64,000 bases of DNA from Oscillospiraceae bacterium (GCA_017399765.1 JAFQBH010000020.1:1-64000); one strand, 5' to 3'; positions 32,603 through 41,944 are shown, counted from the first letter of the stretch. Program-made: numbers and translations. Notes: a model not told the origin generated them from the letters alone.

Positions 32603-34039
32603 TTGCTTTTAACCGAACTTTTAAGGGACGTTGAATATACCGGAAAAATCAAAGATATTGAAATAAAAGACGTTACGGGAGATTCCAGAAGGGTTGAACC
32701 GGGCAGCGTTTTTGTCTGCATAAAAGGCGGAAACATCGACGGTCACGAATATGCCGCTGCCGCAAAGCGAAACGGCGCTTCCTGGATCGTTGCCGAAAGG
32801 GATACCGGAATTGAGGAGCAGATTATAGTTAAGAACAGCCGCGCGGCTTATGCAAGAATGTGCGCGAACCTTAACGGAAATCCTGCCAAAAAGATGAAAC
32901 TTATCGGCGTTACCGGAACCAACGGAAAAACCACCATAACCTATCTCATCAAGCATATTCTTGAATCCGCAGGGAAAAAGGTCGGACTTATCGGAACTAT
33001 CCAGAACCTCATCGGCGATATTTCTCTTCCGGCAAAATATACTACTCCCGATGCGGCGGAACTCCACGTTATTTTTTCAAGAATGGCTAATGCCGGCTGT
33101 GAATACGTTGTAATGGAAGTTTCTTCCCAGGCTCTTGACCAGAAGCGCGTTGAAGGCTGTAAGTTCGAAACCGCGGTTTTCACAAACCTAACCCAGGATC
33201 ATCTTGATTACCACGGAACAATGGAAAATTATTTTGACGCGAAGAAAGAACTTTTCCGCAACTGCGAAAAAGCCGTTATCTGCATCGACGATGATTACGG
33301 AAAACGTCTTCTCGACGAACTTTCCGTTCCGGTTTCAACTGTTTCCATTGGTGATATTTCCGCGGATTATACCGCCCACGACGTTAAAAACTATTCCGAC
33401 GGCTGTAAATTCGCAATGGTCGGAACCGGAAATATCGGAAGAGTTCATTTTTCAATGCCCGGAAAGTTTTCCGCTTCCAACGCAATGCTTGCGGCCGCCG
33501 CCGCAATGAACTGCGGACTTTCTTTCGAGGAAGCGGTTGAAGGACTTAACACCTGCCCGGGAGTTAAAGGCAGGGTGGAAGTTATCTACAAAGGCGATTT
33601 CACCGTAATCCGCGATTTTGCCCATGGTCCCGACGCCCTTGAAAAAGTGCTGGATTCCATTAAGGAATGTGCAAAGGGCAGAATAATCACCCTTTTCGGA
33701 TGCGCCGGAAACCGGGATAAAACAAAGCGCCCGAAAATGGTAAATGCCGTAGCGGCAAAATCCGATTTTATGATACTCACAAGCGATAATCCCCGCCACG
33801 AAGCTGTTGAGGAAATTGCAAAAGATACTCTTCCGGCAATGGAAGACTGCGGAGTTCCATATCACTATGAACCGGACCGCTATAAGGCAATAAAATGGGC
33901 TTTGGAACATTGTGAAAGCGGAGACGTTCTTCTTCTTGCGGGAAAAGGCCATGAAGATTATCAGGTTCTTGATTTCGGAACCGTTTATTTTGACGAAAAA
34001 GTAATTGTAAAAAACTTCATTGAGGAAATGCATAAATAA
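32603..34039 (+). CDS. murE: UDP-MurNAc-tripeptide synthetase MurE
   Basis: 478 residues from a TTG with GGAGG seven bases upstream. VTGDSRRVEPGSVFVCIKG is the N-terminal UDP-binding part, GVTGTNGKTTITYLI the ATP loop (about 102-116), and TTPDAAELH and EVSSQALDQKRV the central domain. DNPR at 395-398 is the motif of meso-diaminopimelate-adding enzymes; lysine-adding MurE has a different sequence there. The wall peptide is therefore predicted to carry meso-DAP. Confidence 0.95.
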   Translation: MLLTELLRDVEYTGKIKDIEIKDVTGDSRRVEPGSVFVCIKGGNIDGHEYAAAAKRNGASWIVAERDTGIEEQIIVKNSRAAYARMCANLNGNPAKKMKLIGVTGTNGKTTITYLIKHILESAGKKVGLIGTIQNLIGDISLPAKYTTPDAAELHVIFSRMANAGCEYVVMEVSSQALDQKRVEGCKFETAVFTNLTQDHLDYHGTMENYFDAKKELFRNCEKAVICIDDDYGKRLLDELSVPVSTVSIGDISADYTAHDVKNYSDGCKFAMVGTGNIGRVHFSMPGKFSASNAMLAAAAAMNCGLSFEEAVEGLNTCPGVKGRVEVIYKGDFTVIRDFAHGPDALEKVLDSIKECAKGRIITLFGCAGNRDKTKRPKMVNAVAAKSDFMILTSDNPRHEAVEEIAKDTLPAMEDCGVPYHYEPDRYKAIKWALEHCESGDVLLLAGKGHEDYQVLDFGTVYFDEKVIVKNFIEEMHK

Positions 34040-34059
34040 AAACGAAAGGGGAATAAAAC

Positions 34060-35433
34060 TTGCTTCCGTTAAAACTTAAAGAAATTGCAGATGCGATCGG
34101 CGCAAAAGCAAAAACAGAAATTCCCGATATCGAAATTACAAATATCTGTACAGATTCAAGGGACGTTAAACCGGGAAGCATTTTTGTTGCCCTTTGCGGA
34201 GAAAAATTTGACGGTCACGCCTTTGTAAAAACCGCAATGGAAAACGGCGCGCTCTGGGCTGTCGTTCAAAAAGAAGGGGATTACGGAACCGATAAGCTCC
34301 TTTTTGTAAATACCACCCGCCAGGCTTTTCTTGATATTGCCGGTCTTTACCGCAGCAAATTCAGCCCGAAAGTTATTGCCGTAACCGGTTCCGTCGGAAA
34401 AACCACAACAAGGGAAATGATAGCTTCCGTTATAAAAAGCAGGTATAAGACACTTAAAACCGAAAATAATCTTAATAACGAAGTGGGCGTTCCGAAAACG
34501 ATTCTCGAGCTTGACGAAAGCATCGAAGCAATGGTCCTCGAGTTTGGAATGGTGAATCTCGGCGAAATAAGAGAACTTACCCTTCCGGCAAAACCGGATA
34601 TTGCGGTAATAACCTGCATAGGAACCTGCCATATCGAAAACCTTGGTTCACGGGAAAACATAAAAAAAGCTAAATTTGAAATTGTCGAAGGTCTTAAAAA
34701 AGGCGGAACCCTCCTCCTTAATAAAGACAACGACATGATGAAAGATATTTGTCTTCCGGACTATAATGTGATATACTATGCTGTTGGAGATGCTTCCGCA
34801 GATATCCGGGCAAAAGATATAGTTGAGCGCGACGGCGAAACGGATTTTATAATTCTTTTCGAAGGAAAAGAATATCCCGCGCATATTCCCGCAATGGGTG
34901 AGCATAACGTGCTCAACGCTCTTGCCGGTTTCGGAGCGGGTGTTGCCGCAGGAATTGAACCGGAGCAGTGTGCTTCGGCTCTTGCAAACTTCAAAAACAC
35001 CGGAATGCGCCAGAAAGTGCAGATCTGCCGCGGAATAAAGGTTGTTGAAGATTGCTATAACGCAAACCCGGATTCAATGAAAGCCGCCCTGAGCACCCTT
35101 GGTGCTCAAAAGCTTCCGGAAGGTGCCCGAAAAATCGCCGTGCTCGGCGATATGCTCGAACTTGGAACCGTTGCGGAAAGTTCCCATTACGAAACAGGAA
35201 AACTTGCCGCGGAAAATGCGGATCTGCTTTTCTGCTTCGGCGAACTTTCAAGACTTATTGCCGCAGGTGCCTGGAGAAACGGAATGAGAGAAACGGCCTT
35301 CCATTTTGAAACAAAGGAAGAACTTTCGGAAAAACTTCGGAAAACCGCAAAACCCGGGGATATAATCTGGCTTAAAGCAAGTCGGGGAATGCGTTTTGAA
35401 GACATAGCGGAAGCATTTTACGAAGAAACATAA
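34060..35433 (+). CDS. murF: UDP-MurNAc-tripeptide D-Ala-D-Ala ligase MurF
   Basis: 457 residues from a TTG with AAAGGGGA seven bases upstream. CTDSRDVKPGSIFVALCG, AVTGSVGKTTTREMIASV (ATP loop), TENNLNNEVGVPKTIL and VEDCYNANPDSMKAAL are MurF blocks. It adds D-Ala-D-Ala to complete the pentapeptide precursor. Twenty bases separate it from murE. Confidence 0.96.
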   Translation: MLPLKLKEIADAIGAKAKTEIPDIEITNICTDSRDVKPGSIFVALCGEKFDGHAFVKTAMENGALWAVVQKEGDYGTDKLLFVNTTRQAFLDIAGLYRSKFSPKVIAVTGSVGKTTTREMIASVIKSRYKTLKTENNLNNEVGVPKTILELDESIEAMVLEFGMVNLGEIRELTLPAKPDIAVITCIGTCHIENLGSRENIKKAKFEIVEGLKKGGTLLLNKDNDMMKDICLPDYNVIYYAVGDASADIRAKDIVERDGETDFIILFEGKEYPAHIPAMGEHNVLNALAGFGAGVAAGIEPEQCASALANFKNTGMRQKVQICRGIKVVEDCYNANPDSMKAALSTLGAQKLPEGARKIAVLGDMLELGTVAESSHYETGKLAAENADLLFCFGELSRLIAAGAWRNGMRETAFHFETKEELSEKLRKTAKPGDIIWLKASRGMRFEDIAEAFYEET

Positions 35434-35448
35434 AACGGAGGAATTATC

Positions 35449-36426
35449 ATGCAGATTGCAATAGTTGCATTTGTTGCGTTTGTAATAGCAGCCCTTTCCG
35501 GACACTGGCTTATCCCTGCTCTGAGGAAGCTCCATTTCGGACAGAGCATTCTTGAAATCGGTCCGAACTGGCATAAAAACAAGGAAGGCACTCCGACTAT
35601 GGGCGGAATTATGTTCATAATCGGAATTCTTGCCGCAAGCTGTCTTGCCTTTTTCTTCCTTGCGGATGCTCCCGCAACGGAAAAAATAAGATACGGAAGC
35701 GGCCTTGTAATGGCTCTTGGCTATGGACTTCTCGGTTTTATCGACGACTATACCAAAATTGCAAGAAAACAGAACGAAGGACTCACCGCAAAACAAAAAC
35801 TTATCGGTCAGATTCTTCTTGCAATAATGTTCCTTGTGGGTCTTCAGATTTCCGGAACTCTTTCCACCACCCTTATCATTCCGTTCATCGGACAGCTTGA
35901 TATCGGATTCCTTTATTATCCACTTGCGGTATTTATTATTGTCGGCGCTTCCAATGCGGTTAACCTTACCGACGGAATTGACGGACTTTGCTCTTCCGTA
36001 ACTTTTGTCTGCGCCTGCGGTTTCATCGTTATGGCGGCAATTCTCCAAAACACCGCCATGGGCTTTATGGCTGCTGCGGTTGCCGGCGGATGCGCAGGAT
36101 ATTTCCTTTGGAACTGCCACCCGGCAAGAGTTTTTATGGGCGATACCGGTTCTCTCTTCCTCGGCGGAATGGTCTGCGCCCTTGCTTTCGGTCTTAACAT
36201 TCCGATGATACTCGTTTTTGCCGGAATTGTCTATGTTCTCGAAACTCTTTCCGATATTATACAGATCGGAGTTTATAAGCTCCGCAAAAAGCGCGTTTTT
36301 AAAATGGCTCCTATTCACCACCATTTTGAAATGAGCGGCTGGAGCGAATGGAAAATTGTTATCGTGTTTTGTCTTGTGGGCGTAGTCGGCGCCGTAATTT
36401 CCGTTCTTGCGGTAACAATGCTTTAA
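35449..36426 (+). CDS. mraY: Phospho-MurNAc-pentapeptide transferase MraY
   Basis: 325 residues, about ten membrane helices, ATG after CGGAGG. TPTMGGIMFI, GFIDDYTKIARKQNEGL (catalytic Asp pair), NLTDGIDGL and PIHHHFEMSGWSE are MraY signatures. It makes lipid I on the inner face of the membrane. murD, which normally follows, is missing; ftsW comes next after 38 bases. Confidence 0.97.
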   Translation: MQIAIVAFVAFVIAALSGHWLIPALRKLHFGQSILEIGPNWHKNKEGTPTMGGIMFIIGILAASCLAFFFLADAPATEKIRYGSGLVMALGYGLLGFIDDYTKIARKQNEGLTAKQKLIGQILLAIMFLVGLQISGTLSTTLIIPFIGQLDIGFLYYPLAVFIIVGASNAVNLTDGIDGLCSSVTFVCACGFIVMAAILQNTAMGFMAAAVAGGCAGYFLWNCHPARVFMGDTGSLFLGGMVCALAFGLNIPMILVFAGIVYVLETLSDIIQIGVYKLRKKRVFKMAPIHHHFEMSGWSEWKIVIVFCLVGVVGAVISVLAVTML

Positions 36427-36464
36427 AAAATCCACCAGTTTAAGTTTTTTAGGAAAGGCAGAAA

Positions 36465-37646
36465 ATGAAAGCTATCACCATTGATCTGAACAGCTTCATA
36501 CCGGTTGCCGCGGCGAAAGCACCGCTTTTTGAACCGAAGCACAAACGGGGCAAAATTGACGTAACGTTTCTTGTTCTCGTTCTCGTTTTGCTTACGGTTG
36601 GTTTGGTAATGCTTTTTTCCGCAAGCCACGCCTATGCTTTTTATAACGAAGGCAACAGCTTTTATTATATCGAGCGTCAGCTTTTCTTTGCCGTTGTCGG
36701 CGTTGCGGCAATGCTTTTCGTTTCCCAGGTAAACTATAAAATACTCCAGAAATATTCGCTTCTTCTTTTTGCCGGCGCGGTTGCGCTTCTTCTGATTGCG
36801 GATATTTTTATGCGCGACCAATATGGTTTCGCAAGATGGATCTATATCGGAAGCTTTTCCTTCCAGCCTTCCGAAGTTGCAAAATTCGCGATAATCGTTC
36901 TTTTTTCCCATTTTGCCGCAACCAACGCAGACAAAATGCAGACTTTCAAATATGGCGTTGCTCCCTTCGGGGTTTGCCTTGGAATTGTGGCGCTGCTCGT
37001 TATTTTGAGCCGCCACCTTTCCGGTACTATCATCATCGGCGCTCTCGGAATTGCGATGATGTGGTTCGGCGGAACAAAATTCCGCTATTTCGGCGCTTTG
37101 CTTGGTGCCGGTGCCGCCGGCGTTGCGCTTATCATCATCTTCCCCCAGTTTATGGCATATACCGGTGACCGCGTTCAGGTCTGGCTCGATCCTTATTCCT
37201 ACTATCACGAAGGCGGATTCCAGACCATACAGTCCCTTATAGCAATCGGTTCCGGCGGACTTTGGGGCGCAGGACTTGGAAATTCCCGTCAGAAATATCT
37301 CTATATTCCGGAACCGCAGAACGACTTTATTTTTCCCGTCGTCTGCGAGGAACTTGGATTTATCGGCGCTTCCGTTATAGTCGTTCTTTTTGCGCTTCTT
37401 GTTGCAAGGGGATATATAATCGCAATGCGCTGCCCGGATAAATTTGGTGCTCTTCTGGCTTCCGGATGCGTTACCCATATCGGACTTCAGGTTCTTCTTA
37501 ACATTGCCGTTGTTACAAACACAATACCCAACACGGGAATTTCGCTTCCGTTCTTCTCTTACGGCGGAACGGCGCTTCTGATGACCCTTGGTGAAATGGG
37601 CGTTGTGCTTTCTGTTTCAAAAAAATCTTCCATTAAAAAAAGCTGA
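36465..37646 (+). CDS. ftsW: SEDS glycosyltransferase FtsW
   Basis: 393 residues with an N-terminal cytoplasmic part of about 35 residues and about ten membrane helices. LMLFSASHAYAF-type start, SFQPSEVAKF, the loop region with NSRQKYLYIPEPQNDFIF, and NIAVVTNTIPNTGISLPFFSYGGTALL are SEDS hallmarks. FtsW polymerises glycan at the septum together with the class B PBP encoded upstream. Confidence 0.95.
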   Translation: MKAITIDLNSFIPVAAAKAPLFEPKHKRGKIDVTFLVLVLVLLTVGLVMLFSASHAYAFYNEGNSFYYIERQLFFAVVGVAAMLFVSQVNYKILQKYSLLLFAGAVALLLIADIFMRDQYGFARWIYIGSFSFQPSEVAKFAIIVLFSHFAATNADKMQTFKYGVAPFGVCLGIVALLVILSRHLSGTIIIGALGIAMMWFGGTKFRYFGALLGAGAAGVALIIIFPQFMAYTGDRVQVWLDPYSYYHEGGFQTIQSLIAIGSGGLWGAGLGNSRQKYLYIPEPQNDFIFPVVCEELGFIGASVIVVLFALLVARGYIIAMRCPDKFGALLASGCVTHIGLQVLLNIAVVTNTIPNTGISLPFFSYGGTALLMTLGEMGVVLSVSKKSSIKKS

Positions 37647-37658
37647 GCGGAGAAAACT

Positions 37659-38783
37659 ATGAAATTACTTTTTGCCTGCGGCGGAACCGCCGGACACATA
37701 AACCCGGCAATTGCCGTTGCAAACTATATGAAAGAAAACGATCCGGAAACCGAAATCCTTTTCGCGGGAAACCCGAACGGAATGGAAGCAAGGATCGTTC
37801 CCAATGCGGGATATGATTTTGCGCCGATAAAAGTTCTTGGTATCCAGCGCAGAATTTCGATGAGGAACATCAAAAACAATATAAAAGCCCTTTGGTATCT
37901 TGCGGGAAGCAGCGCAAGAGCAAAGGAAATAATAAACGGTTTCAAACCGGATATCGTAATCGGAACAGGCGGTTACGTAAGCGGTCCGGTTGTCAGAAAA
38001 GCCGCTTTGATGGGATATAAAACCATAGCAATGGAAAGCAATGCCTTCCCCGGAATGACAACAAAGCTTCTTGCAAAATATGTCGATAAAATTCTTCTTG
38101 ACGTTGAAGAAAGCAAAAAATTTCTTCCGGCGGGAAAAAAATATGTCGTTACCGGAAACCCGGTTCGCCAGGAAATTTTTACCGAGGACAGAAAAGCCGC
38201 AAGGGAGTTTTACGGAATCGGCGAGCGCCTCTGTATTCTTTCTTTCGGCGGAAGCCTCGGTGCTCAAAGGCTTAACGAAGCGGTTTCCGACCTTATGGCA
38301 TGGCATCTTTCCGAAAAGGATTTTGTACATATCCACGGCTCGGGTTCCTATTACGGACCTTCCTATTATTTTGATATGCTCAAGGAAAAGGGAATCAATG
38401 CTCATGAGCACGACAATCTTATAATAAGGGAGTATATCAACGATATGCCCCGCTGCCTCGCGGCCGCGGATATCGTAATCTGCCGCTGCGGAGCCATGAC
38501 TCTTGCGGAATTAAAGGCTGCGGGAAGAGCTTCGGTGCTCATTCCTTCGCCGAACGTTGCGGAAAACCACCAGTATCATAACGCAATGGTGCTCGCAAAC
38601 CACGAAGCCGGAGTTGTTATCGAAGAAAAAGACCTTACCGGTGAACTTCTTTGCAAAACTGTAAAGGAACTTACCGAAAATCCGGAAAAACTCAAAAAAC
38701 TTTCCGAAAACGCAAAAGCGCTTGCGGTTACCGATGCAAACGAACGCATCAGAAAAGAAATAATTTCTCTTTACGAAAGATAA
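37659..38783 (+). CDS. murG: UDP-GlcNAc transferase MurG
   Basis: 374 residues. CGGTAGHINPAIAVA is the N-terminal glycine-rich loop, IGTGGYVSGPVV and ESNAFPGMTTKLLA follow, and SFGGSLGAQRLNEAV and CRCGAMTLAEL mark the C-terminal UDP-GlcNAc site. It converts lipid I to lipid II. murC, often the next gene, is absent here; ftsQ follows after ten bases. Confidence 0.96.
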   Translation: MKLLFACGGTAGHINPAIAVANYMKENDPETEILFAGNPNGMEARIVPNAGYDFAPIKVLGIQRRISMRNIKNNIKALWYLAGSSARAKEIINGFKPDIVIGTGGYVSGPVVRKAALMGYKTIAMESNAFPGMTTKLLAKYVDKILLDVEESKKFLPAGKKYVVTGNPVRQEIFTEDRKAAREFYGIGERLCILSFGGSLGAQRLNEAVSDLMAWHLSEKDFVHIHGSGSYYGPSYYFDMLKEKGINAHEHDNLIIREYINDMPRCLAAADIVICRCGAMTLAELKAAGRASVLIPSPNVAENHQYHNAMVLANHEAGVVIEEKDLTGELLCKTVKELTENPEKLKKLSENAKALAVTDANERIRKEIISLYER

Positions 38784-38793
38784 ACGGACAAAA

Positions 38794-39648
38794 ATGAAGT
38801 TTAAAATCAAAAAAACGGATAAAAAACAAACCGAAAAAAGGTTTGTGGATAGTGCAAAGAAAAAGCAGCGCAAAGCGGGAAAACGCCGCAAAATCACGCC
38901 GTTTTTAATTGTTGTGTCCGTTTTTATTTTTGCCGCCGCTGTTTATCTTTGCCTTACGATGCTTTTTAACGTTGACCGCATAAATATCGAGGGCAACACC
39001 CTTTATGAGGAACTGGATCTTATCGAAACTTCCGGAATTGAAAAAGGTGAGAACCTTTTTGAAGTGGATACGGCTTTCGCGGAAAATAAGCTTTATTCGG
39101 TTTACAGCTATATTGAGGAAGTTGAGGTAAAACGTGCTTTCCCAAACGCGGTTACCATTAAAATAACCGAAGCAACCCCTTTTTCCGTAATTGAAGAAGC
39201 GGACGGTTACACTTTGGTAAGTGCCGGAGGAAAAGTTTTGGAACGCGGTCTTGAGGAAGTTCCGAGGGGAATGCTTTCGGTTCGCGGTCTGAGCACCATA
39301 ACGAGCACCGAAGATGATGTTAAGCGAATGGAGCTTATGAAAAAAATCATTGGGACGATGCAAAAGCTTGAAATGTCGAATTATAATTTTCTCGATTTAA
39401 GTGACACCCTTGAAATTACGATGATTTATGACAACAGAGTAAAGGTAAACCTTGGAAACGAACTTGAAATGGATTATAAACTTCAGTTTGCGGATAACGT
39501 TATAACCGAAAAACTTCCGAAAACGGGGTATCAGCTTGTTGATGCTTCCGTTCCCGGAGAAATTATGACCAAGGAAATGACAGTTTCGCCCTGGGATTCC
39601 CTTGGAAGGGTTTCCGGAACCGGCTATGCGGACGAAGATGAGGAATAA
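38794..39648 (+). CDS. ftsQ: Cell division protein FtsQ/DivIB
   Basis: 284 residues: a basic cytoplasmic N-terminus (1-34, many Lys/Arg), one membrane helix (about 35-57), a POTRA domain (about 60-130: RINIEGNTLYEELDLIETSGI) and a beta domain. The charged tail ends in YADEDEE. It bridges the divisome parts FtsL/DivIC. Sequence identity in this family is low, so the call rests on domain order and position after murG. Confidence 0.88.
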   Translation: MKFKIKKTDKKQTEKRFVDSAKKKQRKAGKRRKITPFLIVVSVFIFAAAVYLCLTMLFNVDRINIEGNTLYEELDLIETSGIEKGENLFEVDTAFAENKLYSVYSYIEEVEVKRAFPNAVTIKITEATPFSVIEEADGYTLVSAGGKVLERGLEEVPRGMLSVRGLSTITSTEDDVKRMELMKKIIGTMQKLEMSNYNFLDLSDTLEITMIYDNRVKVNLGNELEMDYKLQFADNVITEKLPKTGYQLVDASVPGEIMTKEMTVSPWDSLGRVSGTGYADEDEE

Positions 39649-39663
39649 AAGAGGAAATATTTT

Positions 39664-39867
39664 ATGGAAAAGAACAAAAGATATTTTTTTATAAGTCTTA
39701 TTGTTATGTCGGTATGCAATATAGCAACTTCCTGCATGAACATATTCGATATTGAAATTCCAAATTTTCTTTTTGCTGTTTTTATTATCGTTATGCTCGG
39801 TTCGGTATTTTCTTTGGTTTATTTTTCAATAAAACTCTGGCTTGGAAATATGGACGACAAAAAATAG
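39664..39867 (+). CDS. Small two-helix membrane protein
   Basis: 67 residues, ATG 15 bases after ftsQ with GAGGAAAT upstream. Two hydrophobic segments (about 7-27 and 35-58) and a charged end GNMDDKK. I do not recognise a family. As the last gene of the dcw unit before its terminator, it may be a membrane partner of division proteins, but that is a guess. Confidence 0.6.
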   Translation: MEKNKRYFFISLIVMSVCNIATSCMNIFDIEIPNFLFAVFIIVMLGSVFSLVYFSIKLWLGNMDDKK

Positions 39868-39870
39868 TAT

Positions 39871-39904
39871 TAAAAGGCGGAAGAAATTTCCGCCTTTTAT
39901 TTTT
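39871..39904 (+). terminator. Terminator of the dcw operon
   Basis: TAAAAGGCGGAA, GAAA loop and TTCCGCCTTTTA form a 12-bp stem followed by TTTTTG. It separates the wall cluster from ftsZ. Confidence 0.88.
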
Positions 39905-39950
39905 GTCGAAAATTTTTAATAAAATAATATGAAAAATAATATAATATAGC

Positions 39951-39979
39951 TTGAAAAAAAACATAAAAACTGATACTAT
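39951..39979 (+). promoter_or_regulatory. ftsZ promoter
   Basis: TTGAAA (39951-39956), a 17-base spacer and TACTAT (39974-39979), about 55 bases before the ftsZ start. Confidence 0.65.
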
Positions 39980-40034
39980 TGTATATAGGATTATTCTATC
40001 CATTCGAGGAAGTTAAAACGGAGGATAATTAGAT

Positions 40035-41123
40035 ATGCAGATGAATTTTGACATGGATAATGAAACCGGTCGTGTTATCAATATAAAAGTTGTCGGTGTC
40101 GGCGGCGGCGGCGGTAACGCAGTTAACCACATGGTAGTAAGCGAAGTCCAGGGCGTTGAATTTATTTCCCTCAACACCGACAGACAGGCACTTATGAAAT
40201 CCAAAGCAACCGTTAAAACCGTAATCGGCGAAAAAACCTGCAAAGGCGGCGGCGCCGGCGGCAACCCCGACGTTGGCCAGAGAGCAGGCGAAGAAAGCCG
40301 CGACGAAATCATGGCGGCCCTCAAAGGCGCACAGATGGTTTTTGTAACCGCAGGTATGGGCGGCGGCACCGGAACCGGTTCCGCAGCAATCGTTGCGGAA
40401 GTTTCCCGTGAAATGGGTGCTCTTACCGTTGGCGTTGTAACAAAACCTTTCGCTTTTGAAGGAAAACGCAGAATGGAACAGGCCGAAAGCGGAATCCTTG
40501 CTCTTCGCGACCATGTTGATGCACTTATCGTAATCCCCAACGAAAGACTTAAAGAAGTTTCCGAAACCAAGATCACACTTATGAACGCTTTTGCACAGGC
40601 CGATGACGTTCTTCGCCACGGCGTTCAGAGCATCAGCGACCTTATCAATATCGAAGGTTTCATCAACCTCGACTTTGCGGACGTTTGCACCATCATGAGA
40701 GATGCTGGCGTTGCCCACATGGGCGTTGGCCGTGCTTCCGGTGAAGATAAAGCCGAAAAAGCAACCAAAGCCGCAATTTCCAGCCCGCTTCTTGAAACTT
40801 CCATCGAAGGTGCACACAGAGCGATCGTCAACATTCTTGCTTCTCCCGATGTAAGCCTTGATGATATCGACAAGGCAACCACCATGGTAAGCGAAGCCTG
40901 CGCAGATGACGTAAACCTCATCTTCGGTGTTGCATTCGATGAAAATATGCAGGACGAAATGGCTATCACCGTAATCGCAACCGGTTTTGATGATAATGGA
41001 GTCAAAAAATCTTCTTCCGCATCAATTCCCGCATTTATGGCCGGTTTCGGTGATGAAGAACCTGCTCCCGCAAGCGAAACTTTCCTTGATGATGACCTTA
41101 TGGCTCTTTTCGGCAAAAAATAA
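40035..41123 (+). CDS. ftsZ: Cell division GTPase FtsZ
   Basis: 362 residues, ATG after CGGAGG. VVGVGGGGGNAVNHMV, FISLNTDRQAL, the tubulin signature GMGGGTGTGSA (about 107-117), and NLDFADVCTIMRDAG are FtsZ blocks. After the globular domain the usual long linker is nearly absent: SIPAFMAGF, which resembles the conserved IPxFL tail peptide, comes early and is followed by an acidic stretch and DDLMALFGKK. It has its own promoter and terminator, and ftsA is not adjacent. Confidence 0.97.
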   Translation: MQMNFDMDNETGRVINIKVVGVGGGGGNAVNHMVVSEVQGVEFISLNTDRQALMKSKATVKTVIGEKTCKGGGAGGNPDVGQRAGEESRDEIMAALKGAQMVFVTAGMGGGTGTGSAAIVAEVSREMGALTVGVVTKPFAFEGKRRMEQAESGILALRDHVDALIVIPNERLKEVSETKITLMNAFAQADDVLRHGVQSISDLINIEGFINLDFADVCTIMRDAGVAHMGVGRASGEDKAEKATKAAISSPLLETSIEGAHRAIVNILASPDVSLDDIDKATTMVSEACADDVNLIFGVAFDENMQDEMAITVIATGFDDNGVKKSSSASIPAFMAGFGDEEPAPASETFLDDDLMALFGKK

Positions 41124-41136
41124 TCAATAAAATTAA

Positions 41137-41174
41137 TAAAAAAAGCCTTTCCGTTTTTCGGAAAGGCTTTTTTG
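41137..41174 (+). terminator. Terminator after ftsZ
   Basis: AAAAAAAGCCTTTCCG, TTTTT loop and CGGAAAGGCTTTTTT form a long stem with a T run. Confidence 0.93.
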
Positions 41175-41254
41175 TTTTTAAAAAACGTAATTAAATATAA
41201 AAATTGCAGGTAATATTTGGGTTTAAATTCAGCAGGGACAACCGATTAGAATGA

Positions 41255-41290
41255 AAACCGCCGTCGGCTTGAACGATGGCGGTTTCTTTT
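41255..41290 (+). terminator. Second hairpin after ftsZ
   Basis: AAACCGCCGTCG (41255-41266) and CGATGGCGGTTT (41274-41285) form a 12-bp stem with one G-T wobble and a short CTTTT tail. With nothing coding between it and the ftsZ terminator, it may be a backup terminator or a leader structure of the next unit. Confidence 0.5.
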
Positions 41291-41291
41291 G

Positions 41292-41326
41292 GTTACAAAA
41301 GAAATGGGGTTGTAACATAATATAAT
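41292..41326 (+). promoter_or_regulatory. Inverted repeat and -10 box before the peptidoglycan-binding genes
   Basis: GTTACAA (41292-41298) and TTGTAAC (41310-41316) are inverted repeats 11 bases apart, followed by TATAAT at 41321-41326. No good -35 box is in place, so a regulated promoter is possible but not certain. Confidence 0.4.
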
Positions 41327-41359
41327 TGAATATTTCGTCACCTTTTCTCATAAAATTCC

Positions 41360-41944
41360 ATGAGAAAGAGGGTGTTTTTTATTCCTACCGAAAGATTTTC
41401 CGATTTTAACAGCATGATAGAACGCTATGAACAGGAAATGAGAAAACTTTTTGCAGAAAAACAAAAAGAAACCGGCTTTTCCGAAAAGGCGAAGGAATCC
41501 TTTGCTCCAATAGAGATAATTCCGGAAAAGGATGAAAACGAAAAAGCACTTCCGCCGGAAGATAAAACAGTTCCCGAAGGTATAGGCAACATAATCGTTG
41601 AAGTTACCACCGGAAGGGGCGCAGTTCCGCTTTCGGGCGTTGATGTTGTCATTGACCGGCTGGATATTGATGATCCAAGGGGAAGAAAAGAACTTGTTGC
41701 AGTAAAAACAACGGACCAAAGCGGAAGAACAAAGCCCGTTCCGGTTAAAACGGTGAGCAGGGAACTTTCCCTTGAACCGGGAAGTTCGGAACCTTTTTCA
41801 ACCTTTTATGTAACCGCTTTCGAAAAGGATTTTGAACCGGTAAAAAACCGTCCGGTGGACGTTTTTGCAAACGAGGTTTCTATACTGAAAATCGATCTTG
41901 TTCCAAAGCCGGAAAAACTTTACGGAGGTGGAGCAAATGGTTAA
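41360..41944 (+). CDS. Unrecognised protein of the SpoIID/peptidoglycan-binding cluster
   Basis: 194 residues if started at the ATG at 41360. That ATG has no ribosome site and lies in a small hairpin (TTTCTCAT with ATGAGAAA). AGAGGG at 41367-41372 sits eight to nine bases before an in-frame ATT at 41381, so an ATT start giving MIPTERFSDFNSM is possible. There is no signal peptide. An N-terminal charged helical part precedes a beta-rich half (GNIIVEVTTGRGAVPLSGVD, FSTFYVTAFEKDFEPV) with the look of a carboxypeptidase-regulatory-like beta sandwich. It overlaps the next gene by eight bases, so the two are coupled. Function unknown. Confidence 0.65.
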   Translation: MRKRVFFIPTERFSDFNSMIERYEQEMRKLFAEKQKETGFSEKAKESFAPIEIIPEKDENEKALPPEDKTVPEGIGNIIVEVTTGRGAVPLSGVDVVIDRLDIDDPRGRKELVAVKTTDQSGRTKPVPVKTVSRELSLEPGSSEPFSTFYVTAFEKDFEPVKNRPVDVFANEVSILKIDLVPKPEKLYGGGANG

